Of a stretch of 64,000 nt of DNA, positions 46,013-54,913 are shown one piece after another. The stretch covers positions 1 to 64,000 of the forward strand of contig NZ_JACLHY010000021.1 in NCBI RefSeq assembly GCF_014397245.1. The letters are read 5' to 3'. The position numbers and the translations under genes were made by a program. Origin of the DNA: Arenibacter arenosicollis. Lineage in GTDB: Bacteria; Bacteroidota; Bacteroidia; Flavobacteriales; Flavobacteriaceae. The first letter of the stretch is position 1. Each line of letters opens with the position of its first letter. A model generated the notes under the pieces. That model did not search any database. It was not told where the DNA came from and saw only the letters and a program-made list of their open reading frames with translations.

Positions 46013-47578
46013 ATGAAAACTTTAAAAAGGGGGTTAAAAATATTCGGGATATTGGTCCTTTTACTGCTGTTGGTCGGAGCATCCATAGTGATGTACAATT
46101 GGCGTGATCGCCATCCAGATTATACAATAGATCTAAAAATCGAAAACAAAACTCCTCAACCCATAAAGGCCGGATTTGCCAAAAAACCCATAACACCTAC
46201 TATAGTGGATACTTGGAACGATGCCAATGGAAACAACAAATACAGTAAAGATGAAGGTGACACCTATAATGACAACAACAACAATGGAAAATTTGATGCG
46301 TACTGGATAGCCGGAATGAGCAATGCCAAGCCCGCACAGGGAGTCCATGATGATGTGTGGTCCCGTGTCATGGTCATCGACGATGGCAAAAGCAGGATCG
46401 CTATGATCTCTATGGATGCCATTGGTTTTTTACATGGCGATGTGATCGATATAAGAAAGCGTATCCCTGCTGAGCTGGGAATAGATTACACCTTATTATC
46501 CTCTACACATACCCATGAGAGCAATGACCTTGTGGGCATCTGGGGAGAAAACATTTTCAATTCTGGAGTAAATCCTGAAATGATGGAATATGTGAAATCC
46601 CAGACTGTTGCAGCCATTACGGAAGCCGTTCAAAATTTACGTCCAGCCAAACTAGTGTTCGCCGAAGATCTATCCGGTGATGATGGTAAACTTATAAAAG
46701 ACACCCGAAAACCCATCGTAAAAGCGACAGGAATACATTTAATGCAGGTCTTGGATTCCGAAAACAATACTACCTTGGGGACTATCATCAATTGGGCCAA
46801 TCACCCGGAAACGCTATGGTCCCAGAATCTATTGATAAGTTCCGATTTTCCCCATTTTATCCGTGAAGCAATGGAAAACGGGGTATATAACGGAAAAGAA
46901 TTGGTACATGAAGGACTTGGCGGTGTCGCCATTTATTTTTCAGGCGCCATTGGTGGCCTTATGGCCCCCCACCCTTCCTTGGGCATCCCGGATCCCTTTA
47001 CCGGAGAAGAATATTTTGAACCCACTTTTGAAAAAACCAAAGCGCTTGGCGATCAAATTGCAATGATGTCCTTGGCCGCCCTAAAACAAAAAGGGGATAC
47101 TCTAAACAATACCAATATTTCTTTAAGGGCAAAAACCATAATGGCCCCTTTGGACAATACTACCTTTAAAATTGCCAGTGGTATTGGCTTGATTAAAATG
47201 GGTATGCCGGAATATTTTAAATCGAGAACGGAAGTCGGCGCCATTCGGATAGGTCCTGCCTTCTTTTTAAGCATCCCTGGTGAAATATATCCAGAAATTG
47301 TTTATGGCGGAATTGAAGCTCCGGAAGGACGTGAATTTGACATCCAGCCCATGGAGATACCTCCACTTCAGGAATTAATTACCGACAAGTACAAATTCTA
47401 CTTAGGACTTTCCAATGATGAAATTGGATATATCATACCCAAAAGCGAATGGGATACGGGAAAACCATATCTCTACAATGCTGAAGGAGACACCTATGGG
47501 GAAGAAAATTCTTTGGGACCAGAAACCGGGCCTATTATCTACAAGGCTTTAACGGAGGTTATACAAGACTTAAAATAA
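46013..47578 (+). CDS. Membrane-anchored ceramidase-fold hydrolase with calcium-loop insert (third of three)
   Basis: 521 residues with an N-terminal membrane helix (about 8-28). The fold is seen in AGFAKKPITPT, STHTHESNDL (His166, His168) and NWANHPETLW (His264). The nucleophile region reads SGAIGGLMAPHP, with Met317 at the expected serine by eye. Between residues about 66 and 96 is an insert with two EF-hand-like Asp/Asn-rich loops (DANGNNKYSKDE and DNNNNGKFD), which should bind calcium. Last gene of the six-gene operon, 10 bases after its paralogue. Confidence 0.85.
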   Translation: MKTLKRGLKIFGILVLLLLLVGASIVMYNWRDRHPDYTIDLKIENKTPQPIKAGFAKKPITPTIVDTWNDANGNNKYSKDEGDTYNDNNNNGKFDAYWIAGMSNAKPAQGVHDDVWSRVMVIDDGKSRIAMISMDAIGFLHGDVIDIRKRIPAELGIDYTLLSSTHTHESNDLVGIWGENIFNSGVNPEMMEYVKSQTVAAITEAVQNLRPAKLVFAEDLSGDDGKLIKDTRKPIVKATGIHLMQVLDSENNTTLGTIINWANHPETLWSQNLLISSDFPHFIREAMENGVYNGKELVHEGLGGVAIYFSGAIGGLMAPHPSLGIPDPFTGEEYFEPTFEKTKALGDQIAMMSLAALKQKGDTLNNTNISLRAKTIMAPLDNTTFKIASGIGLIKMGMPEYFKSRTEVGAIRIGPAFFLSIPGEIYPEIVYGGIEAPEGREFDIQPMEIPPLQELITDKYKFYLGLSNDEIGYIIPKSEWDTGKPYLYNAEGDTYGEENSLGPETGPIIYKALTEVIQDLK

Positions 47579-47759
47579 CGGTCAATAAAGATCTTTGTAA
47601 GGGCCTGCAAAGATACTTCCAGCATTTTCTCTCACAAATCCATGGATGGTGTGATATAACCTTGGAGATCTAAATTATTTCTTTTTAATATGCTATAGGT
47701 TCCATTTTTAATCAATTTCCCATAACTTTAAGGTTCTGTTATGCCCAGCGCCATTTTTT

Positions 47760-49139
47760 ATGTACACCATCATAGATATAGAGACTACCGGAAACGGAAT
47801 AAAAGGTAATAAGATTACGGAGATTTCCATCTTCAAATTTGATGGTTATGAGGTGATAGATGAATATACCTCCTTGGTAAATCCGGAATGTGAAATTCCA
47901 TACTTTATAACGGGCCTAACCGGAATTGATGACAATATGGTACGCAATGCCCCAACTTGGGAAGAAATTGCATCAAAGGTCTTGGAAATGACCCAGGACA
48001 CAATATTTGTGGCACATAGCGTAAATTTTGATTACAACATAATCAAGAATGAATTTCAGAATATTAGAATTAGTTTTTCCCGCAAAAAATTATGTACTGT
48101 ACGTTTGTCCAGAAAATTGATTCCAGGTTTAAATTCCTATAGTTTGGGCAAATTATGTACCTCCTTAAATATTCCATTGACCGATCGCCATAGGGCCAAA
48201 GGAGATGCCCAGGCAACAGTACTTTTATTTAAAAAATTGCTAAGGACCAATGGTGCCGAAAAGGTTTTTAAATCCTTTCTGAATGCCCGCTCCCAAGAGG
48301 CTACACTTCCACCATCATTACCCAAGGAAATATTTGAAAAATTACCGAATTCGCCTGGGGTGTATTATTTTAAAGATGAAAAAGGAAAGATTATCTATGT
48401 TGGCAAGGCCATTGATATAAAAAAGCGGGTATTGGGCCATTTTTATGACAAAGCCACCAAAGAGGTCTTAATGTGCAAGGCCACGCATGATATAGATTTT
48501 GAATTATCGGGCAGTGAGCTAATTGCACTGCTAATGGAATCTGCTGCAATAAAACATCATTTCCCATTGTACAATCAAAGTCAAAAGCGAACACCGCAAG
48601 AGTATGCCATCTTTACTTATGAAGATAGAAACGGTGTACTACATTTAGCCTACAACAAATTAAAATTGACACCCAGGCCTTTATCCACTTTTAATACCAT
48701 AACAGAATGTAGGCTATTTATGGAAGAACTTTGCAAAGCCTATGGGCTATGTCCAAAATTCTGTCATTTACAGGAAAACACATCTAGTTGCTCCCATTAC
48801 AGCATAACCAGTTGCAGCGGTATATGTAGAGGAACAGAATCTCCTACCGACTATAATTCCAAAGTAAAAACGGCTATTGAAGAATTAGAGGCGAAAAACC
48901 AAAATATCGTAATCAAGGAAAAGGGAAGATATAAAAAGGAAGAGGGATTTATTTTGGTTATCAACAACCAGTATAAGGGCTACGGATTTATACCAAAAAA
49001 TGAACAGGTAAATACCGTAGACGACTTGGAAAACTTTTTGGAACTCCAAAAGGAAAACATGGACACTAAACGAATTCTTTCATGGTATTTGAGAAAATAC
49101 CCAAACAAAGCAATTCACTTATCCCCTATTTCAGTTTAA
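47760..49139 (+). CDS. DEDDh exonuclease fused to GIY-YIG (UvrC/Cho-like) nuclease domain
   Basis: 459 residues. The N-terminal domain (about 1-170) is a DnaQ-like 3'-5' exonuclease: IIDIETTG (Asp6, Glu8), FVAHSVNFDYNI and DRHRAKGDA. The central domain (about 195-275) is a GIY-YIG nuclease: SPGVYYFKDEKGKIIYVGKA. The remaining 180 residues include a cysteine cluster (CPKFCHL..CSHYSITSCSGICRG) reminiscent of UvrC-type proteins. This fused arrangement is known in Bacteroidota and Actinobacteria and probably acts in DNA repair. It stands alone, ended by a hairpin. Confidence 0.9.
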   Translation: MYTIIDIETTGNGIKGNKITEISIFKFDGYEVIDEYTSLVNPECEIPYFITGLTGIDDNMVRNAPTWEEIASKVLEMTQDTIFVAHSVNFDYNIIKNEFQNIRISFSRKKLCTVRLSRKLIPGLNSYSLGKLCTSLNIPLTDRHRAKGDAQATVLLFKKLLRTNGAEKVFKSFLNARSQEATLPPSLPKEIFEKLPNSPGVYYFKDEKGKIIYVGKAIDIKKRVLGHFYDKATKEVLMCKATHDIDFELSGSELIALLMESAAIKHHFPLYNQSQKRTPQEYAIFTYEDRNGVLHLAYNKLKLTPRPLSTFNTITECRLFMEELCKAYGLCPKFCHLQENTSSCSHYSITSCSGICRGTESPTDYNSKVKTAIEELEAKNQNIVIKEKGRYKKEEGFILVINNQYKGYGFIPKNEQVNTVDDLENFLELQKENMDTKRILSWYLRKYPNKAIHLSPISV

Positions 49140-49149
49140 TGAAAAGGAG

Positions 49150-49180
49150 CCGGGAATTATCAAATGAATGATATTCCCGG
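49150..49180. terminator. Bidirectional terminator
   Basis: CCGGGAAT pairs with ATTCCCGG (49150-49157 with 49173-49180) just after the nuclease stop codon. A T-rich run follows on the plus side. It also lies just after the stop of the minus-strand small gene. Confidence 0.65.
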
Positions 49181-49181
49181 A

Positions 49182-49310
49182 CTATTTATTCTTTCCACTG
49201 TTCATTAGCATCAATACTGCAGTAACCAAACCAACACAAACGGCGCCAAAAACAGAAATCATTATGATCCCGTTGCTCCAATTTACTAACGGTAAGTAAT
49301 GTAAAATCAT
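49182..49310 (-). CDS. Small single-helix membrane protein, 42 aa
   Basis: A 42-residue frame starting MILHYLPLVNWSNGIIM and ending VLMLMNSGKNK, with one hydrophobic helix (about 14-36) and a basic tail. The plus-strand nuclease ends before it and the MBL-rhodanese gene ends 71 bases upstream, so it fills an otherwise empty minus-strand gap. Short proteins of this kind are common beside sulfur genes in Flavobacteria to my recollection, but this was not checked. Function unknown. Confidence 0.55.
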   Translation of the reverse strand: MILHYLPLVNWSNGIIMISVFGAVCVGLVTAVLMLMNSGKNK

Positions 49311-49381
49311 AGGTATGCATTTATATTTAGTAGGCTAAAATATACACAAACCAAATTTTAAAATATGATAAATGTCACTTT

Positions 49382-50791
49382 TTAAAGTGTAGTAGGACAT
49401 ACATAATCCGTTAGCTCGAAACCAGAGTCCTTCATTTCCGCAAATCCACCGGCAATATCCACCAAGTTGTGTATACCCCTACTTTTTAAGATAGAAGCCG
49501 CTATTACGGACCTATACCCTCCAGCACAATGCAGGTAAAAGGTATCCTCTTTGGGAAATTCTGCCATGTGGTCATTTAAAAAATCCAAAGGCGTGTTATT
49601 TGCATTTGCCATGTGTTCAGAAAGATATTCGGATTCCTTACGAACATCAAAAACCGGAACAACTTTGTTATTGAGGGTGTCCTTCAAATCCTTTGCTGCA
49701 ATGGAAGTGATCGTATCGTATTCTTTTCCTGATGCTTTCCAGGCCTTAAAACTCCCTTTTAAATAACCTACAGTTGCATCAAAACCTACCCTGGATAATC
49801 TTATTATGGCTTCTTCCTCCCTACCTTCGGGTGTTACCAATAAGATAGGTTGCTTGGTATCGGCTATAAGAGCTCCTACCCAAGGAGCAAAACTCCCATC
49901 CAAACCAATGAAGATCGATCGCGGAACATATCCTTGAACAAAATCGTCCTGATGCCTTACATCCAAGATGATGGCATCTGTTGCATTGGCAGCCTCTTCA
50001 AATTCATCTGGGGACAAAGCCGTTGTTCCTCTTTCCAAAATTTCCCCAATATCTTCATACCCTTCTTTGTTCATCTTTACATTAAGTGGAAAATATTTTG
50101 GAGGGGGCAAAAGGCCTTCCGTAACCTCCTTAACAAACTCCTCTTTGGTCATATTTGCACGAAGGGCATAATTCATTTTCTTTTGATTTCCCAAAGTGTC
50201 CACCGTTTCCTTCATCATGTTCTTACCACAAGCAGAACCAGCACCATGGGCTGGATAAACCACCACATCATCTGACAAAGGCATAATTTTATTTCTAAGA
50301 CTATCAAACAATAAACCCGCCAAATCCTCTTGGGTCATATTGGCTGCTTTCTGTGCCAGATCCGGCCTACCTACATCACCAAGGAACAAGGTGTCGCCTG
50401 AAAATATAGCATAATCCTTACCTTTATCATCCCTTAATAAATAGGTAGTACTTTCCATAGTATGTCCAGGGGTATGCAATGCCTTAATAGTGATTTCTCC
50501 AAGCTTAAACTCCTGACCATCTTTAGCTATAATGGCTTCAAAAGTAGGATTGGCAGAGGGTCCGTAAACTATTGGAGCGCCCGTCTCCTTTGACAAAGTA
50601 ACGTGACCACTGACAAAATCTGCGTGAAAATGGGTTTCGAAAATATATTTTATGGAGGCATTATCTGCCTTGGCCCTTTTTAAATAAGGTTCTACCTCAC
50701 GTAATGGATCAATTATAGCCACCTCTCCATTGCTTTCTATGTAATAAGCCCCCTGTGCCAAACATCCTGTATATATCTGTTCTATTTTCAT
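49382..50791 (-). CDS. Persulfide dioxygenase-like MBL-fold protein with two rhodanese domains
   Basis: 469 residues. The metallo-beta-lactamase domain (about 1-240) shows ETHFHADFVSGH, LHTPGHTMES and FSGDTLFLGDVGRPDL, a pattern of ETHE1/BlaC-like persulfide-processing enzymes. Two rhodanese domains follow. The first (about 265-360) has LLVTPEGREE where the catalytic Cys should be, so it is probably inactive; the second has LHCAGGYRS with the active Cys. Family role: handling of sulfane sulfur. It lies close to a SulP permease, both minus strand, but 105 bases apart. Confidence 0.92.
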   Translation of the reverse strand: MKIEQIYTGCLAQGAYYIESNGEVAIIDPLREVEPYLKRAKADNASIKYIFETHFHADFVSGHVTLSKETGAPIVYGPSANPTFEAIIAKDGQEFKLGEITIKALHTPGHTMESTTYLLRDDKGKDYAIFSGDTLFLGDVGRPDLAQKAANMTQEDLAGLLFDSLRNKIMPLSDDVVVYPAHGAGSACGKNMMKETVDTLGNQKKMNYALRANMTKEEFVKEVTEGLLPPPKYFPLNVKMNKEGYEDIGEILERGTTALSPDEFEEAANATDAIILDVRHQDDFVQGYVPRSIFIGLDGSFAPWVGALIADTKQPILLVTPEGREEEAIIRLSRVGFDATVGYLKGSFKAWKASGKEYDTITSIAAKDLKDTLNNKVVPVFDVRKESEYLSEHMANANNTPLDFLNDHMAEFPKEDTFYLHCAGGYRSVIAASILKSRGIHNLVDIAGGFAEMKDSGFELTDYVCPTTL

Positions 50792-50896
50792 ATTCTTAAT
50801 TTTTTGTGATCTGATTAAAATAAAATAATCAAAATATTTTTAATTGGAAAATCACTTTTACAAAGGTAAATAATCCATCCCTGTACTTCTGCAACA

Positions 50897-52621
50897 TTAG
50901 TTACTTAGGTTCTGATGTGCTACTTTTTCCCTTAAAGTTGTAATGGTATTGGGATCGTCATAATAGGCCACAGCTTCCTTTATTTTTACAAAAAGATACT
51001 TTTTGTCCAGGCAATTGATGATTCCACTTTCAAATATAATGTCCCTCGTAGGACCTATAGCTCCAGCTATGTAGAACTGAACATTCATTTCATGAATCTC
51101 GTCAATAACACTTATCAGCATTGTGGAAGCAGTAGAATCAATGTAATTAATTGATTCGGCATTTAATATCACCGCCCGTAGCCCAGGCCCCTTGGCTTTA
51201 ATATATTTAAAAAGTTGACTTTTGAAATAGGCCGAATTCCCAAAATACAATTGGGAATCGAACCGGACAATTAATAGGTCTGGTCTAACCTCCACTTCTG
51301 ACCCAAAACGTTCAATATTTTTGTAGTAGTCGGAACCGTTTATATTTCCCAACACGGCGAAATGAGGTTTGGAAGTCCTGTAGACCATCAATAACAAAGA
51401 CATTAATACTCCAATCAAAATTCCTTCTACTATACCAATGGACAGTGTAATTAAGAAAGTGATCAAGAGTACCATGAACTCATCCTTGCGCTGTTCCCAT
51501 AATTTCTTAGGGTAAGAAAGATCTATTAATCCAAAAACGGAAACCATAATAATGGAGGCCAATGCAGCCTTTGGTAAATTGTAAAACAATGGGGTCAGAA
51601 ATAACAGAGTAAGAGCCACCATGATAACACTTATTACAGAAGCTATAGTAGTTCTGGCACCGGCTTCGTAATTAATGGCAGATCTGGAAAAACTGGCTGT
51701 GACGGAGTACGACTGAAAAAATGAACCTAACATGTTTGAAGCCCCCAATGCTATCAACTCTTGATTGGGTTCTATAGTTTCTACCTTATTTTTTTCCTCA
51801 AATGCCCTACCGATGGAAATAGCTTCCAAATATCCCACTAATGCCAGTGTAAGCGCAATGGGCCAGATATCCTTGATTTTTTCAATAGTAAAATTATGGA
51901 TTTTAAATGATGGCAAACCCGCAGGCACCTCTCCCACTACCTGAACATCATATGCTTCCAAGTTAAAAAAGTAAACGGCCAAACTGCTCAATACAACTAC
52001 CAATAGGATAGCCGGAAATTTTTTAAACCATGTTTTAAAAGAAGCAATAATTAGTATACCAATAAGCCCGATCCCAAAATCATAGACATTGGTTTCCATA
52101 ATATGTTGAAAAGCGTTTATTACCAATTGATGAAATTTATTGCTACTGGCAATATCTGCACCCAACAAATGCTTTAACTGACTAAATATAATGATTACTG
52201 CTGCGGCCGAGGTAAATCCGCTAATTACCGGTCTAGACATAAAATTCACCAAAAAACCCATGCGTAAAAACCCTAACAACATTTGAAAAGCCCCTATCAT
52301 AAATGCAAGGAACAGCGCCATTGTAATGTAGTTCTCAACACCCGAAATAGCCAGGGTTCCCAATCCCGCAGCGACCAAAAGCGAATCCATGGCAACGGGG
52401 CCAACGGCTATCTGCCTGGAAGTGCCCAAAAAGGCATATATCAAAATAGGGACCAAGGAGGCATATAGGCCGTAAACCGGAGGTAGTCCGGCAATCATGG
52501 CATAGGCCATACCTTGTGGAATCAAAATTATACCCACGGTTATTCCGGCCACCAAATCCTTTCCAAAAAAGCTTTTGTTGTATTTTGGAAGCCAGTCCAA
52601 AAAAGGTAAATATCTCCTCAT
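50897..52621 (-). CDS. SulP-family anion (sulfate-type) permease with STAS domain
   Basis: 574 residues. About 12 helices are seen in the N-terminal 420 residues, with the SulP signatures IPQGMAYAMIAGLPPVYGLY and the EAISIGRAFEEKN segment. The C-terminal STAS domain (about 440-560) contains FDSQLYFGNSAYFKSQL and INYIDSTAS. SulP proteins carry sulfate, bicarbonate or other anions. The proximity of a persulfide enzyme fits sulfur metabolism, though bicarbonate cannot be excluded. Starts with ATG at 52621. Confidence 0.92.
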   Translation of the reverse strand: MRRYLPFLDWLPKYNKSFFGKDLVAGITVGIILIPQGMAYAMIAGLPPVYGLYASLVPILIYAFLGTSRQIAVGPVAMDSLLVAAGLGTLAISGVENYITMALFLAFMIGAFQMLLGFLRMGFLVNFMSRPVISGFTSAAAVIIIFSQLKHLLGADIASSNKFHQLVINAFQHIMETNVYDFGIGLIGILIIASFKTWFKKFPAILLVVVLSSLAVYFFNLEAYDVQVVGEVPAGLPSFKIHNFTIEKIKDIWPIALTLALVGYLEAISIGRAFEEKNKVETIEPNQELIALGASNMLGSFFQSYSVTASFSRSAINYEAGARTTIASVISVIMVALTLLFLTPLFYNLPKAALASIIMVSVFGLIDLSYPKKLWEQRKDEFMVLLITFLITLSIGIVEGILIGVLMSLLLMVYRTSKPHFAVLGNINGSDYYKNIERFGSEVEVRPDLLIVRFDSQLYFGNSAYFKSQLFKYIKAKGPGLRAVILNAESINYIDSTASTMLISVIDEIHEMNVQFYIAGAIGPTRDIIFESGIINCLDKKYLFVKIKEAVAYYDDPNTITTLREKVAHQNLSN

Positions 52622-52768
52622 TCACCAAATTTAATGTTAAATACCTAATTTGTGTGTAACGATGGTTACAGAATATTAACTGAAATAATCTATTCCTTCA
52701 CAAAATTGGATATTTTTAAAATTTAAATAATTTATCTTGTGCCTTAAAATCAATTAATTCCATATAAA

Positions 52769-53647
52769 ATGCAAAAATTCCCTTCTGTCTTCGGTTGCCT
52801 CATCTTAGCAATTCTTCTTTGTCAGTGCAGCACCATAAAATCTGTTTCCCAAGAAAATAGCGATGGTTGGATTTCTATGTTCAATGGTAAGGACATTAAT
52901 GATTGGACCACTAAAATACACCATTATGAGGTTGGGGATAATTATGGAGATACCTTTAGAGTGGAAGATAGTATCATTAAAGTACGTTATGACAAATATG
53001 AGGGAGATTTTAACGAGAGGTATGGACACCTATACTATAACACCCCCTATTCCTACTATCATCTTGTAGTAGAATATCGTTTTGTTGGAGAATTACACCC
53101 AGGAGCGCCCAGTTACACCATTAAGAATAGCGGGGTAATGTTCCATTCCCAAGACCCAAGGACCATGCCCAAGGAGCAAGACTGGCCTATTTCAGTGGAA
53201 TTGCAGTTATTGGCCGGATTGGAAGAAGGAAAATCAAGGCCAACAGGAAATATGTGTTCCCCGGGTACAGATGTGGTTTACGAAGGTAAAATTGATCCAA
53301 GACATTGCATTAATTCTTCATCCAAAACATATTTCGGAGATCAATGGGTACGTGCCGAGGCCATTGTTTTAGGAGATTCCATAGTAACCCACATTATTAA
53401 TGGCGACCAAGTGTTACAATACACAAAACCGCAAATTGGAGGGGGTGTTGCCAACCGCTACGACCCGGCAATTAAAATCGATGGCAAATTGTTAAAGGAA
53501 GGTTTTATTGCCTTGCAAGCGGAGGGACAGCCCATAGATTTTAGAAAAGTGGAAATAAAAAACCTTAAGGGATGTATGGATCCCAAAGCCTCAAATTACC
53601 GCAAGTACTACATTAGATCAGACCCCGAGGATTGCAAGTACAACTAA
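52769..53647 (+). CDS. DUF1080 (3-keto-glycoside hydrolase-type) lipoprotein
   Basis: 292 residues; lipobox LLCQCSTI. The DUF1080 domain is recognised by GWISMFNGKDINDWTTKI and NSGVMFHSQDP, and spans most of the chain. The family includes 3-keto-disaccharide hydrolases and other laminin-like concanavalin domains. The last 25 residues are a short Cys-bounded tail, CMDPKASNYRKYY through CKYN, a motif often found at the ends of Bacteroidota surface proteins. Alone on the plus strand; substrate unknown. Confidence 0.85.
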   Translation: MQKFPSVFGCLILAILLCQCSTIKSVSQENSDGWISMFNGKDINDWTTKIHHYEVGDNYGDTFRVEDSIIKVRYDKYEGDFNERYGHLYYNTPYSYYHLVVEYRFVGELHPGAPSYTIKNSGVMFHSQDPRTMPKEQDWPISVELQLLAGLEEGKSRPTGNMCSPGTDVVYEGKIDPRHCINSSSKTYFGDQWVRAEAIVLGDSIVTHIINGDQVLQYTKPQIGGGVANRYDPAIKIDGKLLKEGFIALQAEGQPIDFRKVEIKNLKGCMDPKASNYRKYYIRSDPEDCKYN

Positions 53648-53665
53648 TTACACTGTTAGATTGAG

Positions 53666-54856
53666 CTATTGAATGTCTCCCCCAACTGGCAACCCACTGG
53701 GAACCTTTTCTGGAATTTCCTTGTCAAAATTGTCATCGTTAAGGGTGTTTAAAAAAGAAATAATTAAGGACATATCCTTCACGCTGAGCTGAAGTTCTCT
53801 AACAAAGGGATCGAACATTTCCTTGGATACTGAGGGATTTCGTGTTTTCCCAAAGGAGATATCCTCGTAAAATTCCAATACCTGTTTTAAATTTTGAAAG
53901 GCTCCATTGTGCATATAGGGAGCGGTAAATCGCAAATTTCTGAGTGAGGCCGTTCTAAATGCGAAACTTTCCTCAAATCCACTGTCCGGTTCAGGTACTT
54001 TATTGTTTTCCGGCACTCCCAATACATGCAATTTATAGTCCGAAAACATAGGGCCATTATGACAATTGATACAACCTACGGATTTAAAAAGTTCAAAACC
54101 TTCTTTTTCCGAATGGGAGATGGCGTTTACATCACCGGCCATATATTGATCAAAACGGGAATTGTTGGCGACCAAAGTCCTTTCAAAAGCCGCAATCGCC
54201 TTTCCTATCTGAACACTATCTATTGGTGTGTCCGGGCCAAAAGCATCTGCAAAAAGAATTTTATATTCAGGAATAGACTGTAGTCTCGTTGCCACTTCCG
54301 TTAAAATTTGCGATTTGGAAAAATGAAGACCTTTCATTTCCTCCATGGTTTTAATTGGTTCCAAGGCCTGTTTTTCGAGGCTCTTTACACGGTCATCCCA
54401 AAACATGGGAGCATTTTCAGGATCATAATCATCCTTTCCCTGTATCCCATTAAATGCGGTGTTCAAAATGGTAGGAGAATTACGTTTCATTAAGGGGATG
54501 TCATTGGGCTGTCTAAAAACCCTTTTACTACCCAACCCCTTACCATTACTGCCAATGGAAAGATCTAAGAACTCTGCATATCCTGTAGCCGGATGATGGC
54601 AACTTGCACAGGCAATATCCTTTCCTCCCGAAAGAATGGGATCATAAAACAATAGTTTCCCTAAAAGTTCCTTCTCCTTGGAATTTAGATTATCAACAGG
54701 CGCTTTAATGCTCTTTGGCAAGGCGGCAACCTTGGCTGTTTCCTTGGGCTTTGCAGTATCCCTGTCCTTATCCTTTGTAGAATTACCACAACCCACCATT
54801 AATATGGACAGGAATATGACGTACATACAAAAATAAATCCTCATAGATCCTAACAT
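53666..54856 (-). CDS. Di-heme cytochrome c peroxidase-family lipoprotein
   Basis: 396 residues from ATG 54856; an ATG at 54844 (MRIYFCMYVIFLSILM) is an alternative that leaves a neater signal peptide. The lipobox is LMVGCGN. Two heme c motifs are seen: CASCHHPATG and CINCHNGPMF, with FRTASLRNLRFTAPYMHNG near the C terminus. This matches the bacterial cytochrome c peroxidase/MauG family, which acts in the periplasm. An exact substrate is not predictable. Next to a Crp/Fnr regulator. Confidence 0.92.
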   Translation of the reverse strand: MLGSMRIYFCMYVIFLSILMVGCGNSTKDKDRDTAKPKETAKVAALPKSIKAPVDNLNSKEKELLGKLLFYDPILSGGKDIACASCHHPATGYAEFLDLSIGSNGKGLGSKRVFRQPNDIPLMKRNSPTILNTAFNGIQGKDDYDPENAPMFWDDRVKSLEKQALEPIKTMEEMKGLHFSKSQILTEVATRLQSIPEYKILFADAFGPDTPIDSVQIGKAIAAFERTLVANNSRFDQYMAGDVNAISHSEKEGFELFKSVGCINCHNGPMFSDYKLHVLGVPENNKVPEPDSGFEESFAFRTASLRNLRFTAPYMHNGAFQNLKQVLEFYEDISFGKTRNPSVSKEMFDPFVRELQLSVKDMSLIISFLNTLNDDNFDKEIPEKVPSGLPVGGDIQ

Positions 54857-54913
54857 TCTCTAGACAAGTTTAGCATTTAATATCCTCAATAACAAATACT
54901 AAACATATAAAAT

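Noticed and set aside
49850-50275. Plus-strand frame of 141 residues within the MBL-rhodanese gene
   Set aside because: Antisense to a well-supported gene, with no motif.
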